Source: Muricoccus roseus (GTDB lineage: Bacteria; Pseudomonadota; Alphaproteobacteria; Acetobacterales; Acetobacteraceae). From it: a stretch of 64,000 nt of DNA. Positions 43,522 through 52,223 of this stretch are shown here, piece by piece. The stretch covers positions 1 through 64,000 of the forward strand of contig NZ_FQZF01000004.1 of the NCBI RefSeq assembly GCF_900141905.1, written 5' to 3'. Position numbers and translations under genes: made by a program. The notes under the pieces are model-generated. The model made no database searches. It saw only the letters and a list, made by a program, of their open reading frames with translations, and was not told the origin of the DNA. How positions within the stretch are numbered: the stretch's first letter is position 1; each line of letters begins with the position of its first letter.

Positions 43522-44873
43522 CGGACGGCGCGCTTCCCGTCGCGGTGATCGGCGCGGGTCCGGTCGGGCTGGCCGCGGCTGCGCATCTCCGCGCGCGCGG
43601 TCTCACCCCGCTGGTGCTGGAGGCGGGGCCGGCGGTCGGCCACAGCATCCGCGCCTGGGCGCATGTGCGGATGTTCACGCCCTGGCGCTACTGCGTGGAT
43701 CCGGCGGCACGGGCGCTGCTGGAGGAGGCCGGCTGGGTCCATCCGCCCGCCGAAGCCGTGCCGACGGGCGCGGAGCTGGTGGCGCGCTACCTCGAACCTC
43801 TGGCCGCCCTGCTCCCGCACATCCGGCTGAACAGCCGCGTGGTGGCGGTGACTCGGCGCGGGGCGGACAAGATGCGAACGGCGGGGCGGGAGGCGCTGCC
43901 CTTCGTGCTGCGGGTCGAGGAGCCGGACGGCGCGCTGCGGCTGATCGAGGCGCGGGCGGTGATCGACGCCTCCGGCACCTGGACGACGCCGAACCCGGCC
44001 GGTGCCGATGGGCTGCCCGCGATCGGCGAGGCGGCGGCGGCCGACCGGATCGCAACCGGCATCCCCGATGTTCTCGGCCGGGATCGCGCCCGCCATGCCG
44101 GCCGGGTGACGGCGGTGATCGGCGCCGGGCATTCCGCGCTGAACGCCCTGATCGACCTGGCCGCGCTGCGGCGCGAGTGTCCGAGCACGCGTATCCTCTG
44201 GGTCACGCGGAAGCAGCGGCTGGAGGAGGCCTTCGGCGGTGAGGCGGCGGACGGGCTGCCCGCCCGGGGCGCCTTGGGCAGCGCGGCGCGGCAACTGGTG
44301 GAAAGCGGTGCCGTGGAGGTCGTCTCTCCCTTTCATGTGGCGGAGATTCGGCGGGAGGGGAAGGGCCTGCGGGTGCTGGGGGAGGGCGCCGGGCATCCGC
44401 GCGCCTTCACCGCCGATACCCTCGTCGTGGCCACGGGCTTCCGGCCCGATCTCTCCATGTTCAGGGAGATCCGCCTGGGGCTCGATCCCTGGCTGGAATG
44501 CGCGGCGGCGCTCGGCCCGCTGATCGACCCCAACCTGCACAGCTGCGGCACGGTGCGCCCCCATGGCGCGCGGGAACTGGCGCATCCGGAACCCGGTTTC
44601 TTCATCGCGGGCATGAAGAGCTATGGCCGCGCGCCGACCTTCCTGCTGGCCACGGGGCACGAGCAGGTGCGCTCCATCGCGGCCGCCCTGGCCGGTGACG
44701 TGGACGCGGCAGGGCGGGTGGAGCTGGTCCTGCCGGAAACCGGCGTATGCCATGCGGGCCCGGCGGTGGCGCCGCTGCAACCGGCCGGTGCGGGGGGCTG
44801 CTGCGGGGTGGCGCCGGCCGTGGCGCCCGCGCCTGTGGTGGCCTGCTGCGCCCCCCGGCGCGAGCCGGCCTGA
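43518..44873 (+). CDS. FAD/NAD(P)-binding oxidoreductase of an arsenic operon, Cys-pair tail
   Basis: A 451-residue flavoprotein. FAD site GAGPVG (12-17) is followed by an NAD(P) site in VTAVIGAGHSALNALIDLA and the ATGFRPDLSMF motif of flavin monooxygenase-like enzymes. Next come a conserved FIAGMKSYGRAPTFLLATGHEQVRS and a Pro/Ala tail with two Cys pairs (C428-C429, C443-C444) plus C411. The tail looks like a thiol metalloid-binding arm. Such genes occur between arsR and an MFS pump in ars operons. The reaction (methylarsenite or arsenite oxidation, or reduction) is not settled by sequence. It is ATGA-coupled to arsR. Confidence 0.82.
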   Translation: MTDGALPVAVIGAGPVGLAAAAHLRARGLTPLVLEAGPAVGHSIRAWAHVRMFTPWRYCVDPAARALLEEAGWVHPPAEAVPTGAELVARYLEPLAALLPHIRLNSRVVAVTRRGADKMRTAGREALPFVLRVEEPDGALRLIEARAVIDASGTWTTPNPAGADGLPAIGEAAAADRIATGIPDVLGRDRARHAGRVTAVIGAGHSALNALIDLAALRRECPSTRILWVTRKQRLEEAFGGEAADGLPARGALGSAARQLVESGAVEVVSPFHVAEIRREGKGLRVLGEGAGHPRAFTADTLVVATGFRPDLSMFREIRLGLDPWLECAAALGPLIDPNLHSCGTVRPHGARELAHPEPGFFIAGMKSYGRAPTFLLATGHEQVRSIAAALAGDVDAAGRVELVLPETGVCHAGPAVAPLQPAGAGGCCGVAPAVAPAPVVACCAPRREPA

Positions 44874-44883
44874 GCCGCCGGAG

Positions 44884-46068
44884 GTGCCAACCACCTCGCC
44901 CCGGGCGGTCGTCGTCGCCCTTGGCCTGACCCAGACGCTGAGCTGGGCCTCCACCTACTACCTGCCGGCGGTGATCGCCGATCCGGTGGCCGCGGAGCTC
45001 GGCCTCTCGCGCGACTGGTTCTTCGGCGTCTTCTCCGCGGCCCTGCTGCTTTCCGGCCTGCTCGGGCCCATGGCGGGCGCGGCGATCGACCGCCGGGGCG
45101 GGCGGGACATCCTGGTGCTGACGAATCTTGTCTTCGCCGCCGGGCTGCTGCTGCTTTCGGCGGCGCATGGGCTGGCCGGGCTGGTGCTGGCCTGGGCGGT
45201 CATCGGGGCGGGGATGGGCTTCGGCCTCTATGAGGCGGCCTTCGCCACGCTGGCGGGCCTCTACGGCCGCGCGGCGCGGGGGTCGATCACCGGCATCACC
45301 CTGATCGCCGGCTTCGCCAGCACGGTGGGCTGGCCGGCCACGGCCTTCTTCATCGAGGCACTGGGATGGCGGGGCGCCTGCATCGCCTGGGCGGTGCTGC
45401 ACCTGGCCATGGGGCTGCCGCTGAACCGGCTCCTCGTGCCCAAGGCGCCGCCGCCGGTGGTGGAGGCGGAGCCAGAGGCCGATCCCGCCGCCACGCCACG
45501 GGCGATGTACATCCTGGCCGGGGTGTTCGCGGCCTGCTGGTTCGTCGCGGCGGCGATGGCGGCGCATCTGCCGCGGCTGCTTCTGGCGCTGGGCGCGGCG
45601 CCGGCCGCGGCGATCGCGGCGGCCGCCATGATCGGGCCGGCCCAGGTGGCGGCGCGGCTGATGGAATACGGCCTGCTGCGGCGCTTCTCGCCGCTTACCT
45701 CCGCGCGGCTGGCCGCGGCGCTGCATCCCTGCGGCGTGGCGGTGGTGGCGTTGCTGGGGGCGCCGGCCGCCATGGCCTTCGCCCTGCTGCATGGCGCGGG
45801 GAACGGGCTTCTGACCATCGCGCGCGGCACGCTGCCGCTGGCCCTGTTCGGGCCGGCGGGATACGGGCTGCGCAGCGGGCTGATCGCGGCGCCGGCGCGC
45901 ATCCTGCAGGGTGGGGCACCCTTGCTCTTCGGCATGGTGCTGGACGGAGCGGGCCCGTACTGGGCGCTGGCGCTGTCCGGCAGTCTGACCGCGCTTTCCT
46001 TCCTCGCGCTGATGCTGTTGCGCGCCCAGCGCCCAGGCAGCGCCGGGGCGCCCGCGGCGGCGGGGTAG
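44884..46068 (+). CDS. MFS efflux transporter, ArsK-like
   Basis: A 394-residue major facilitator with twelve hydrophobic segments. LGLTQTLSWASTYYLPAVIADPVAAELGLSRDWFFGVFSAALL is very like the start of ArsK, the MFS exporter of arsenite, antimonite and organoarsenicals from Agrobacterium. GLYEAAFATLAGLYGRAARGSITGITL is the conserved middle. The start is the first GTG (44884) after the flavoprotein stop. No clean ribosome site is visible, so it is probably translated by coupling. The operon context (arsR, flavoprotein) supports metalloid efflux. Confidence 0.82.
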   Translation: MPTTSPRAVVVALGLTQTLSWASTYYLPAVIADPVAAELGLSRDWFFGVFSAALLLSGLLGPMAGAAIDRRGGRDILVLTNLVFAAGLLLLSAAHGLAGLVLAWAVIGAGMGFGLYEAAFATLAGLYGRAARGSITGITLIAGFASTVGWPATAFFIEALGWRGACIAWAVLHLAMGLPLNRLLVPKAPPPVVEAEPEADPAATPRAMYILAGVFAACWFVAAAMAAHLPRLLLALGAAPAAAIAAAAMIGPAQVAARLMEYGLLRRFSPLTSARLAAALHPCGVAVVALLGAPAAMAFALLHGAGNGLLTIARGTLPLALFGPAGYGLRSGLIAAPARILQGGAPLLFGMVLDGAGPYWALALSGSLTALSFLALMLLRAQRPGSAGAPAAAG

Positions 46069-46208
46069 CCGCCCCCGGCTTCGGCGCTGCCTGGGCCAGC
46101 CCGGCGGCCGGCGGGCGGGCGAAAGCTGCCTTCGCGGGCCAGCGAGGCATTTCCAGATGGCGGGCTACCTTCGTTTCAGCTGACGCAAGAGCTTGTGTAT
46201 CGCTGCGT

Positions 46209-46235
46209 TGCGAATGGCTTTGCAAATCAGTCGCA
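46209..46235 (+). promoter_or_regulatory. Putative Fur-type iron box before the heme operon
   Basis: TGCGA (46209-46213) and TCGCA (46231-46235) flank an A/T-rich core, GGCTTTGCAAATCAG, in an otherwise GC-rich 212-base gap. The core resembles the TGCAAAT half-sites of alphaproteobacterial Fur or Irr targets. Position and neighbouring heme genes support iron control. The match is partial. Confidence 0.45.
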
Positions 46236-46280
46236 TTTTGGATAGAGAATCCGTGATCTCGATCTTCTGGAAAGACAACC

Positions 46281-48470
46281 TTGCTCCCGCGACGCGCGCC
46301 TGCCGCCCTCACCGCCTTCGTCCTTCTGCCGGGCGCCGCCCTGGCCCAGGCGGCCGTGACCCCCGCCGCCGATCCTGTGGCCGTGCCGCCCGTGACGGTG
46401 ACGGCGACGCGCGAGGAGCGCTCGGTCGATGACGTGCCGGCAACGGTGACGGTGATCGACACGCAGCAGATCGACCGCCAGAACGCCAACAGCCCGCGCG
46501 AGGCGCTGCGCTACGAGCCCGGCGTCTCCTTCGGCAACCAGCCCGCGCGCAACGGGGGCACGAACTTCTACATCCGCGGCATCGGCGGCAACCGCGTGCG
46601 GGTGCAGGTGGATGGCGTGCGCATCCCCGACTTCCCCGAGAGCAACAGCGGGGCGGGGAACTACACCCGCGACTTCGTGGACCTCGAGAGCGTCAAGCGG
46701 ATCGAGATCCTGCGCGGCCCGGCCTCGGCCCTCTACGGCTCGGACGCGCTGGGCGGCGTGGTCAGCTACATCACCCGCGATCCCTCGGACTATATCGAGG
46801 AGGGGCGGAACCTCGGCTTCAACCTGCGCTTCGGCTATAGCGGCGCGGACCAGTCCTTTTCCCGCACCATCACGGGCGCGGCGCGCGCGGGGGATGTGGA
46901 GGCGCTGGCGCAGTTCACCAACCGCACGGGGAGCGAGGTACGGCCGAACGGCAATGTGCTGCCGAACCCGCAGGACTACACCGTCAACAACTTTCTCGGC
47001 ACCGGCATCTGGCACCTGACGCCGGCGGACCATCTGCGCGTGACGGGCGAGCTGTTCGAGCGCCAGGTGGACACCACGCTGAACTCCGAGCTGTCGAACG
47101 CCGCGGGGGCGGCGGTTCTCTCCTCCTTCGGGGAGGATTACAGCCGGCGCGCCCGGATCAGCGCGCAATACACGCATGACGCGCCCTTCCTCTTCGCAGA
47201 CCGCATTGACCTGCGGGGCTGGGTGGTGAGCCTCGACCGGCGGGAGCGGACGGAGCAGTACCGGTCCACCACCACCGCCGCGGCGGGCGCCAACCGGCTG
47301 CGCTACAGCGACTTCCGCTTCCAGCAGGACATCTATGGCGGCGAGGTGCAGCTCCGCAGCGACTTCACCGCCTTCGGCCTGCCCAACAGCGTGATCTATG
47401 GCGCGACGCTCGAGCGGATCGAGACCGCGCGGCCGCGCAACCGCTTCGAGCAGAACCTGCAGACCGGCGCGGTGACCAACGCCATCGCGGGCGAGACCTA
47501 TCCGAACAAGAACTTCCCGGATACGGAAACCACGCAGTTCGGCGCCTATGTGCAGGATGAGATCACCATCGGGCGCCTCTCCATCACGCCCGGGCTGCGG
47601 CTGGACCAGTATTCCCTGCGCGTCTCGCCCGACCAGGCCTTCATCAACTCGGCCGGCGCCGCCATCGCGGCGCGGGTACGCGACATGGATGAGTTCGCCG
47701 TATCGCCCAAGCTCGGCGCGCTCTACCGGCTGGACAACGATATCAGCCTGTTCGGCCAGTATGCGCATGGCTTCCGCGCGCCGCCCTATGACACGGCCAA
47801 TTTCGGCTTCACCAACTCGGTCCAGCGCTACCAAATCCTGCCCAGCTTCGACCTGAAGCCGGAGACGAGCGACGGCTTCGAGGCGGGCATCCGCGGCCGC
47901 TTCGCGGATGGCAGCAACTTCCAGATCAGCGGCTTCTACAACCACTATTCCGACTTCATCGACACGAAGGTGATCGGCACCACCGCCGCCGGGCTCACGC
48001 AGTTCCAGTACCGCAACCTCAGCAGCGTCGACATCTATGGCGTGGAGGCGCGGGGCGAGTGGCAGTTCGCGCGCGGCTGGGCGCTGCGGGGCAGCGCGGC
48101 CTATGCCCGCGGCATCGACAAGGAGACCGGCACCGCCATCGACTCCGTCGATCCCTTCCGCGTGGTCGGCGGCCTGGCCTGGAGCAGCGGCTCGGGGCTG
48201 GGGGCGGAGGTGAACGTCACCCACGCCCTGCGGCACAACCAGGTGAGCACCGGCACCTATTTCCGCGCACCGTCCTACACGGTGGTCGACCTGGCCGTGC
48301 ATTACGACCTGGGTCGCAATCTCTCGATCAATGCGGGCCTCTTCAACGTGACGAACGAGAAGTACTTCCTGGCCACCGATGTGGTCGGGGTGGCGGCGAA
48401 CAGCGCCACGCGCGATCTCTATGCGCAGCCCGGGCGATACGTCGCCGTCAACGTCGTGATGCGCTGGTAG
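46281..48470 (+). CDS. TonB-dependent heme/hemoglobin receptor
   Basis: A 729-residue outer-membrane receptor. It uses a TTG start (46281) followed by a signal peptide (MLPRRAPAALTAFVLLPGAALAQ). Next come the TonB box and the plug domain: VTVTATREERSVDDVPATVTVID, NFYIRGIGGNRVRVQVDGVR, and IEILRGPASALYGSDALGGVVSYITRD. The barrel ends in a C-terminal aromatic-type strand (YVAVNVVMRW). The pattern fits the hemoglobin/transferrin/lactoferrin receptor family (HmuR/HasR-like). It is followed after 12 bases by hmuS and the hmuTUV transporter, so heme is the expected cargo. TonB itself is not in the window. Confidence 0.92.
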   Translation: MLPRRAPAALTAFVLLPGAALAQAAVTPAADPVAVPPVTVTATREERSVDDVPATVTVIDTQQIDRQNANSPREALRYEPGVSFGNQPARNGGTNFYIRGIGGNRVRVQVDGVRIPDFPESNSGAGNYTRDFVDLESVKRIEILRGPASALYGSDALGGVVSYITRDPSDYIEEGRNLGFNLRFGYSGADQSFSRTITGAARAGDVEALAQFTNRTGSEVRPNGNVLPNPQDYTVNNFLGTGIWHLTPADHLRVTGELFERQVDTTLNSELSNAAGAAVLSSFGEDYSRRARISAQYTHDAPFLFADRIDLRGWVVSLDRRERTEQYRSTTTAAAGANRLRYSDFRFQQDIYGGEVQLRSDFTAFGLPNSVIYGATLERIETARPRNRFEQNLQTGAVTNAIAGETYPNKNFPDTETTQFGAYVQDEITIGRLSITPGLRLDQYSLRVSPDQAFINSAGAAIAARVRDMDEFAVSPKLGALYRLDNDISLFGQYAHGFRAPPYDTANFGFTNSVQRYQILPSFDLKPETSDGFEAGIRGRFADGSNFQISGFYNHYSDFIDTKVIGTTAAGLTQFQYRNLSSVDIYGVEARGEWQFARGWALRGSAAYARGIDKETGTAIDSVDPFRVVGGLAWSSGSGLGAEVNVTHALRHNQVSTGTYFRAPSYTVVDLAVHYDLGRNLSINAGLFNVTNEKYFLATDVVGVAANSATRDLYAQPGRYVAVNVVMRW

Positions 48471-48482
48471 GGAGAGGACAGG

Positions 48483-49511
48483 ATGAACGAACTTCTGGAG
48501 CGCCACTCGACCCTCCGGCGGGAGCAGCCGCGGCTGCGGGTGCGGGATGCCGCCGCGGCCCTCGGCACCACCGAGGCCGCGCTGGTGGCCGCCGGCACGG
48601 AAGGAAGGGCGACGCCGCTGCGCGCCGATTGGGGCACGCTCTTCGCGGAGTTCCCGCAGCTCGGCCGGATCATGGCGCTGACCCGCAACGACCATGCGGT
48701 GCATGAGCGCCACGGCGCCTTCCAGGATGTCTCCTCCGGCCCGGGCCATATCCTGGTGGTGGGGCCGGATATCGACCTGCGGCTGTTCCCCGGCGCCTGG
48801 GCCCATGCCTATGCGCTGGAGGGGGAGCGCCGCTCGATCCAGATCTTCGACCGGGACGGCAACGCGGTGCACAAGGTCTATGCGACCGAGGCGACGGACC
48901 GCGACGCCTGGGCCGCCCTGGTCGCGCGCCACGCCGCCCCCGATGCCCCGCTCCCGCCCCAGGAGGCGGCCGCCCCGACCCCCCCGGCGGCCGAGACGCT
49001 GGTGGATGCCAAGGCGCTGCGGGACGACTGGCTGGCGCTGCAGGACACGCATGACTTCGTGACCCTGCTGCGCCGCCATAAGGCAAGCCGCCGCCAGGCC
49101 TTCCGCCTGGCCGGGGAGGACCTGGCGCTGCGGCTGGACAGCATCGCCGGTTCCGCCGCGCTGCGCCTCGCCGCCGGTTCCGGCCAGCCGGTGATGGTCT
49201 TCGTCGGCAACCGCCACGCCATCCAGATCCATACGGGGCCGGTGAGCCGCCTCATGGATATCCCGGGGTGGTTCAACGTGCTGGACCCGGATTTCAACCT
49301 GCATCTGCGCGAAGCCGGGGTGGCCGAGGCCTGGCGCGTGGTGAAGCCGACCACGGACGGGCCGGTGACGAGCATCGAGCTGCTGGACGCGCATGGCGCG
49401 CCGGTCGCCCTCCTGTTCGGCGCGCGCAAGCCGGGCGTGCCGGAGCGCGAGGACTGGCGCGCGCTGGTGGAACAGGTGGTGGGCACCACGCCGCTCGGCG
49501 CGGCCGCCTGA
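48483..49511 (+). CDS. hmuS: Hemin-degrading factor HmuS/HemS
   Basis: A 342-residue cytoplasmic heme-handling protein of the HemS/ChuS family, built from two repeats (about 25-160 and 185-335). Conserved blocks include GRIMALTRNDHAVHERHGAF and VMVFVGNRHAIQIHTGPV, each bearing a likely heme-ligand His, and MDIPGWFNVLDPDFNLHLRE. It binds and degrades or transfers imported heme. GGGAGAGGACAGG precedes the ATG. It is the second gene of the operon. Confidence 0.93.
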   Translation: MNELLERHSTLRREQPRLRVRDAAAALGTTEAALVAAGTEGRATPLRADWGTLFAEFPQLGRIMALTRNDHAVHERHGAFQDVSSGPGHILVVGPDIDLRLFPGAWAHAYALEGERRSIQIFDRDGNAVHKVYATEATDRDAWAALVARHAAPDAPLPPQEAAAPTPPAAETLVDAKALRDDWLALQDTHDFVTLLRRHKASRRQAFRLAGEDLALRLDSIAGSAALRLAAGSGQPVMVFVGNRHAIQIHTGPVSRLMDIPGWFNVLDPDFNLHLREAGVAEAWRVVKPTTDGPVTSIELLDAHGAPVALLFGARKPGVPEREDWRALVEQVVGTTPLGAAA

Positions 49512-49516
49512 AGCCC

Positions 49517-50389
49517 ATGCGGCGCCGCTCTCTCCTGGCGGCCGGGCCGGCGCTGCTTGCCGCCCGGGCCGCGCGCGCCGTGCCTTCCCGCGTGGTCTGC
49601 GTGGGCGGCGCGCTGACGGAATGCGCCTTCGCCCTGGGGGCCGGGAGCCGCCTCGTGGCGGTGGACACGACGAGCCTTGTCCCGCCCGCGGCGCAGCGCC
49701 TGCCGAATATCGGCTATATGCGCGCCCTGCCGACGGAGGGGCTGGTCGCCCTCCATCCGGACCTGCTCCTTCTGTCGGAAGAGGCGGGGCCGCCAGCTGC
49801 GATCGAGGTGCTTCGTGCCGCCCGCATGCCCATCCGCACCGTGCCCGACGGGGCGGGCGGGGAGGCTGCCGTCGCGAAGCTCCGCGCCGTGGCCGAGGCG
49901 CTGGAGCTGCCGGCGGAGCCCATGGCTTCCGCCCTGGCCGAGGACTGGGCCGCGCTGGACGCGCCGATTGCCGCCCTGCCGACGCGGCCGCGCGGGATCT
50001 TCGTCCTGTCCGGCTCGTCCGGGGCTCCCCTGGTTTCGGGGCGGGATACACATGCGGATGCGGCGATCCGCGCGGCGGGGGCCGTGAACCTCGTGGAGGG
50101 CTATCGCGGCTATCGCCCGCTTTCGCCGGAGATGGCGGCGCGCATGGCGCCCGATTTCATCCTGATGATGGATCATGCCCTGGAGGCGGCGGGCGGCCCG
50201 GAGGCAGTGCTGCGCATGCCCGCCCTGGCGGTGACGCCGGCCGCCGCCGCGCGCCGGGTGGTGCCGATGCCCGGTTCCCACCTGAATTTCGGTCCGCGCG
50301 CCGCGGAGGCGCGCCGGGCCCTGGCCCTTGCCCTGCGCCCCGGCGCCACCCTTCCCGCCCTGCCGGAGCGCCCATGGCTGCGGGGGTAG
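49517..50389 (+). CDS. hmuT: Heme ABC transporter periplasmic binding protein HmuT
   Basis: A 290-residue class III binding protein (FecB/BtuF fold). The signal MRRRSLLAAGPALLAARAARA is short. The mature start is VPSRVVCVGGALTECAFALGAGSRLVAVD. Y67 in LPNIGYMRALPTEGLVAL is the expected heme-ligand Tyr of HmuT proteins. The long central helix and a C-terminal lobe (DFILMMDHALEAAGG, MPGSHLNFGPRAAEA) complete it. It begins 5 bases after hmuS and overlaps hmuU by 16 bases. Confidence 0.92.
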   Translation: MRRRSLLAAGPALLAARAARAVPSRVVCVGGALTECAFALGAGSRLVAVDTTSLVPPAAQRLPNIGYMRALPTEGLVALHPDLLLLSEEAGPPAAIEVLRAARMPIRTVPDGAGGEAAVAKLRAVAEALELPAEPMASALAEDWAALDAPIAALPTRPRGIFVLSGSSGAPLVSGRDTHADAAIRAAGAVNLVEGYRGYRPLSPEMAARMAPDFILMMDHALEAAGGPEAVLRMPALAVTPAAAARRVVPMPGSHLNFGPRAAEARRALALALRPGATLPALPERPWLRG

Positions 50390-51447
50390 ACGGAATCGGC
50401 GGCACCGGCCTGGCCCTGCGGGCGCCGGCACGGGCAGTGCCGCTCGCGGCGGGGCTGCTGCTCGCCTCGCTCCTGGCCGCCGTGCTGCTGGGGCCGGCGC
50501 GCGTCTCCCCGGCCGGGTTTCTGGCCGTGGTCGCGGACCTGCTGGGCCTCGCGCCGCTGCCCGCCGAATTTGCGGGAGACCGAGCCATCCTCTCCGTCGT
50601 CCGGGCGCCGCGGGCGCTGATGGGCGCGCTGATCGGGGCGGGGCTGGCCTGTGCGGGGGCGGTGATGCAGGGGCTGTTCCGCAACCCGCTGGCCGATCCG
50701 GGGCTGATCGGCGTCTCCTCCGGCGCCGCGCTGATGGCGGCGGCGGGCATCGTCTTCGGCGGCGGGCTGATGGGCAGCCGGGCGGGCCTGCTCGGCCTGT
50801 GGCTGCTGCCCCTGCTGGCCTTCGCGGGCGGGCTCGGCGCCACCTTCCTCATCGCGCGGCTGGCGATGCGGGAGGGCAGCGTGGGCGTGGCGAACCTCCT
50901 TCTCGCGGGCATCGGCGTGAACGCGCTCTGCGTCGCCGGGCTGGGGCTGCTGGTGGCGATCGCGGATGACCGGCAGGCGCGCGACATTAACTTCTGGCTG
51001 CTGGGCAGCCTGGCCGGGGCGCGCTGGGTGCATCTTCCCGTGCTGCTGGCGCTGGTGGGCCTGCCCTGCCTTGGGCTGCTGCGGCTGGCCCGGCCGCTGA
51101 ACGCGCTGATGCTGGGCGAGCGCGAGGCCTTCCATCTCGGCGTGCAGGTGGAGACGGCGAAGCGCGTGGCCGTGGTGCTGGCCGCCGTGGCGGTGGCCGC
51201 GGGGGTGGCCTTCTCCGGCATCATCGCCTTCATCGGGCTGCTGGTGCCGCATCTCGTGCGCATGGCGGTGGGGGCGGAGCACCGGATCGTGCTGCCCTGC
51301 GCCGGGCTTCTGGGCGGCGCGCTGCTCGTCGCGGCCGATCTCGTGGCGCGCAGTCTGGCGGCGCCGGCGGAGCTGCCGGTGGGGGTCGTCACCGCGCTGC
51401 TGGGCGCGCCCTTCTTCCTGCTGCTGCTGCGGCGGCAATCGGCATGA
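50374..51447 (+). CDS. hmuU: Heme ABC transporter permease HmuU
   Basis: A 357-residue FecCD-family permease with about ten hydrophobic helices. Signatures are RAPRALMGALIGAGLACAGAVMQGLFRNPLADPGLIGVSSGAAL, FWLLGSLAGARW and AFSGIIAFIGLLVPHLVRM. ATG 50374 lies inside the end of hmuT. It overlaps hmuV by 4 bases. It forms the membrane dimer of the heme importer. Confidence 0.93.
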   Translation: MAAGVDGIGGTGLALRAPARAVPLAAGLLLASLLAAVLLGPARVSPAGFLAVVADLLGLAPLPAEFAGDRAILSVVRAPRALMGALIGAGLACAGAVMQGLFRNPLADPGLIGVSSGAALMAAAGIVFGGGLMGSRAGLLGLWLLPLLAFAGGLGATFLIARLAMREGSVGVANLLLAGIGVNALCVAGLGLLVAIADDRQARDINFWLLGSLAGARWVHLPVLLALVGLPCLGLLRLARPLNALMLGEREAFHLGVQVETAKRVAVVLAAVAVAAGVAFSGIIAFIGLLVPHLVRMAVGAEHRIVLPCAGLLGGALLVAADLVARSLAAPAELPVGVVTALLGAPFFLLLLRRQSA

Positions 51448-52223
51448 TCACGGGGGAGGGCCTGAGCCTTCGCCGAGGCGGGCGGGCGCTGCTGCGGGAT
51501 GTCTCCGTGCAACTGGCCGCCGGCGAGGTGCTGGCGGTGGTGGGGCCGAACGGTGCGGGCAAGTCCACCCTGCTCCGGCTGCTCTGCGGCGACCTGCGGC
51601 CCGATGCCGGTGTGGTGCTGGCCGAGGGGCGGGCGCTGCCGGCCTGGCGGCCGCTGGACCTCGCGCGGCGCCGCGCGGTGATGACCCAGCACGCGAACCT
51701 GGCCTTCCCGATGAGCGCGCGGGCGGTGGTCGGCCTCGGCCGACTGCCCTGGCACGGCCACCCCGGCTCGGCGCGGGACGAGGAGGCGGTGCGCGAGGCC
51801 ATGGCTCGGGCGGGTGTGCTGCCCCTGGCGGCCCGGGCCTATGCCACCCTGTCCGGCGGGGAGCAGCAGCGGGTGCAGCTGGCCCGCGCGCTCGCGCAAC
51901 TGGATGGCGCGCCGCGCCCGGCCGCGCTGTTGCTGGACGAGCCCACGGCGAGCCTCGACGTGGCGCATCGCGTGGCCCTGCTGCGCATCCTGCGGGAGCT
52001 GGCGGGGGAGGGGCTGGCCGTGATGGTCATCCTGCACGACCTGAACGAGGCCGCGATCGGCGCCGACCGGGTGCTGATGCTGCGGGACGGCGCCGTGGCG
52101 GGGCAGGGCAGCGTGGCGGAGGTGTTGGACCCCCCGCGGCTGCGGGAGGTCTATGGGCTGGACTTCCGCCGACTGCCGGACGGGTTGGTGATGCCGGATT
52201 ACGGCGCCGCGCTGGGGCCCTAG
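51444..52223 (+). CDS. hmuV: Heme ABC transporter ATPase HmuV
   Basis: A 259-residue ATPase. Walker A GPNGAGKST (34-42), QHANLAFPMSARAVVGLGR (the Q-loop region typical of HmuV), signature LSGGEQQRVQLARAL and Walker B ALLLDEPTASLDVAH are all present, so it should be functional. The stop TAG at 52221-52223 is part of the CTAG target duplicated by the IS that follows. The insertion did not alter the protein. Confidence 0.94.
   Translation: MITGEGLSLRRGGRALLRDVSVQLAAGEVLAVVGPNGAGKSTLLRLLCGDLRPDAGVVLAEGRALPAWRPLDLARRRAVMTQHANLAFPMSARAVVGLGRLPWHGHPGSARDEEAVREAMARAGVLPLAARAYATLSGGEQQRVQLARALAQLDGAPRPAALLLDEPTASLDVAHRVALLRILRELAGEGLAVMVILHDLNEAAIGADRVLMLRDGAVAGQGSVAEVLDPPRLREVYGLDFRRLPDGLVMPDYGAALGP

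Noticed and set aside
46227-50051. A 1274-codon open frame on the minus strand
   Set aside because: It lies antisense to the TonB receptor, hmuS and hmuT. The composition (Arg/Gly/His-rich, no domain) is the usual mirror of a GC-rich coding strand.
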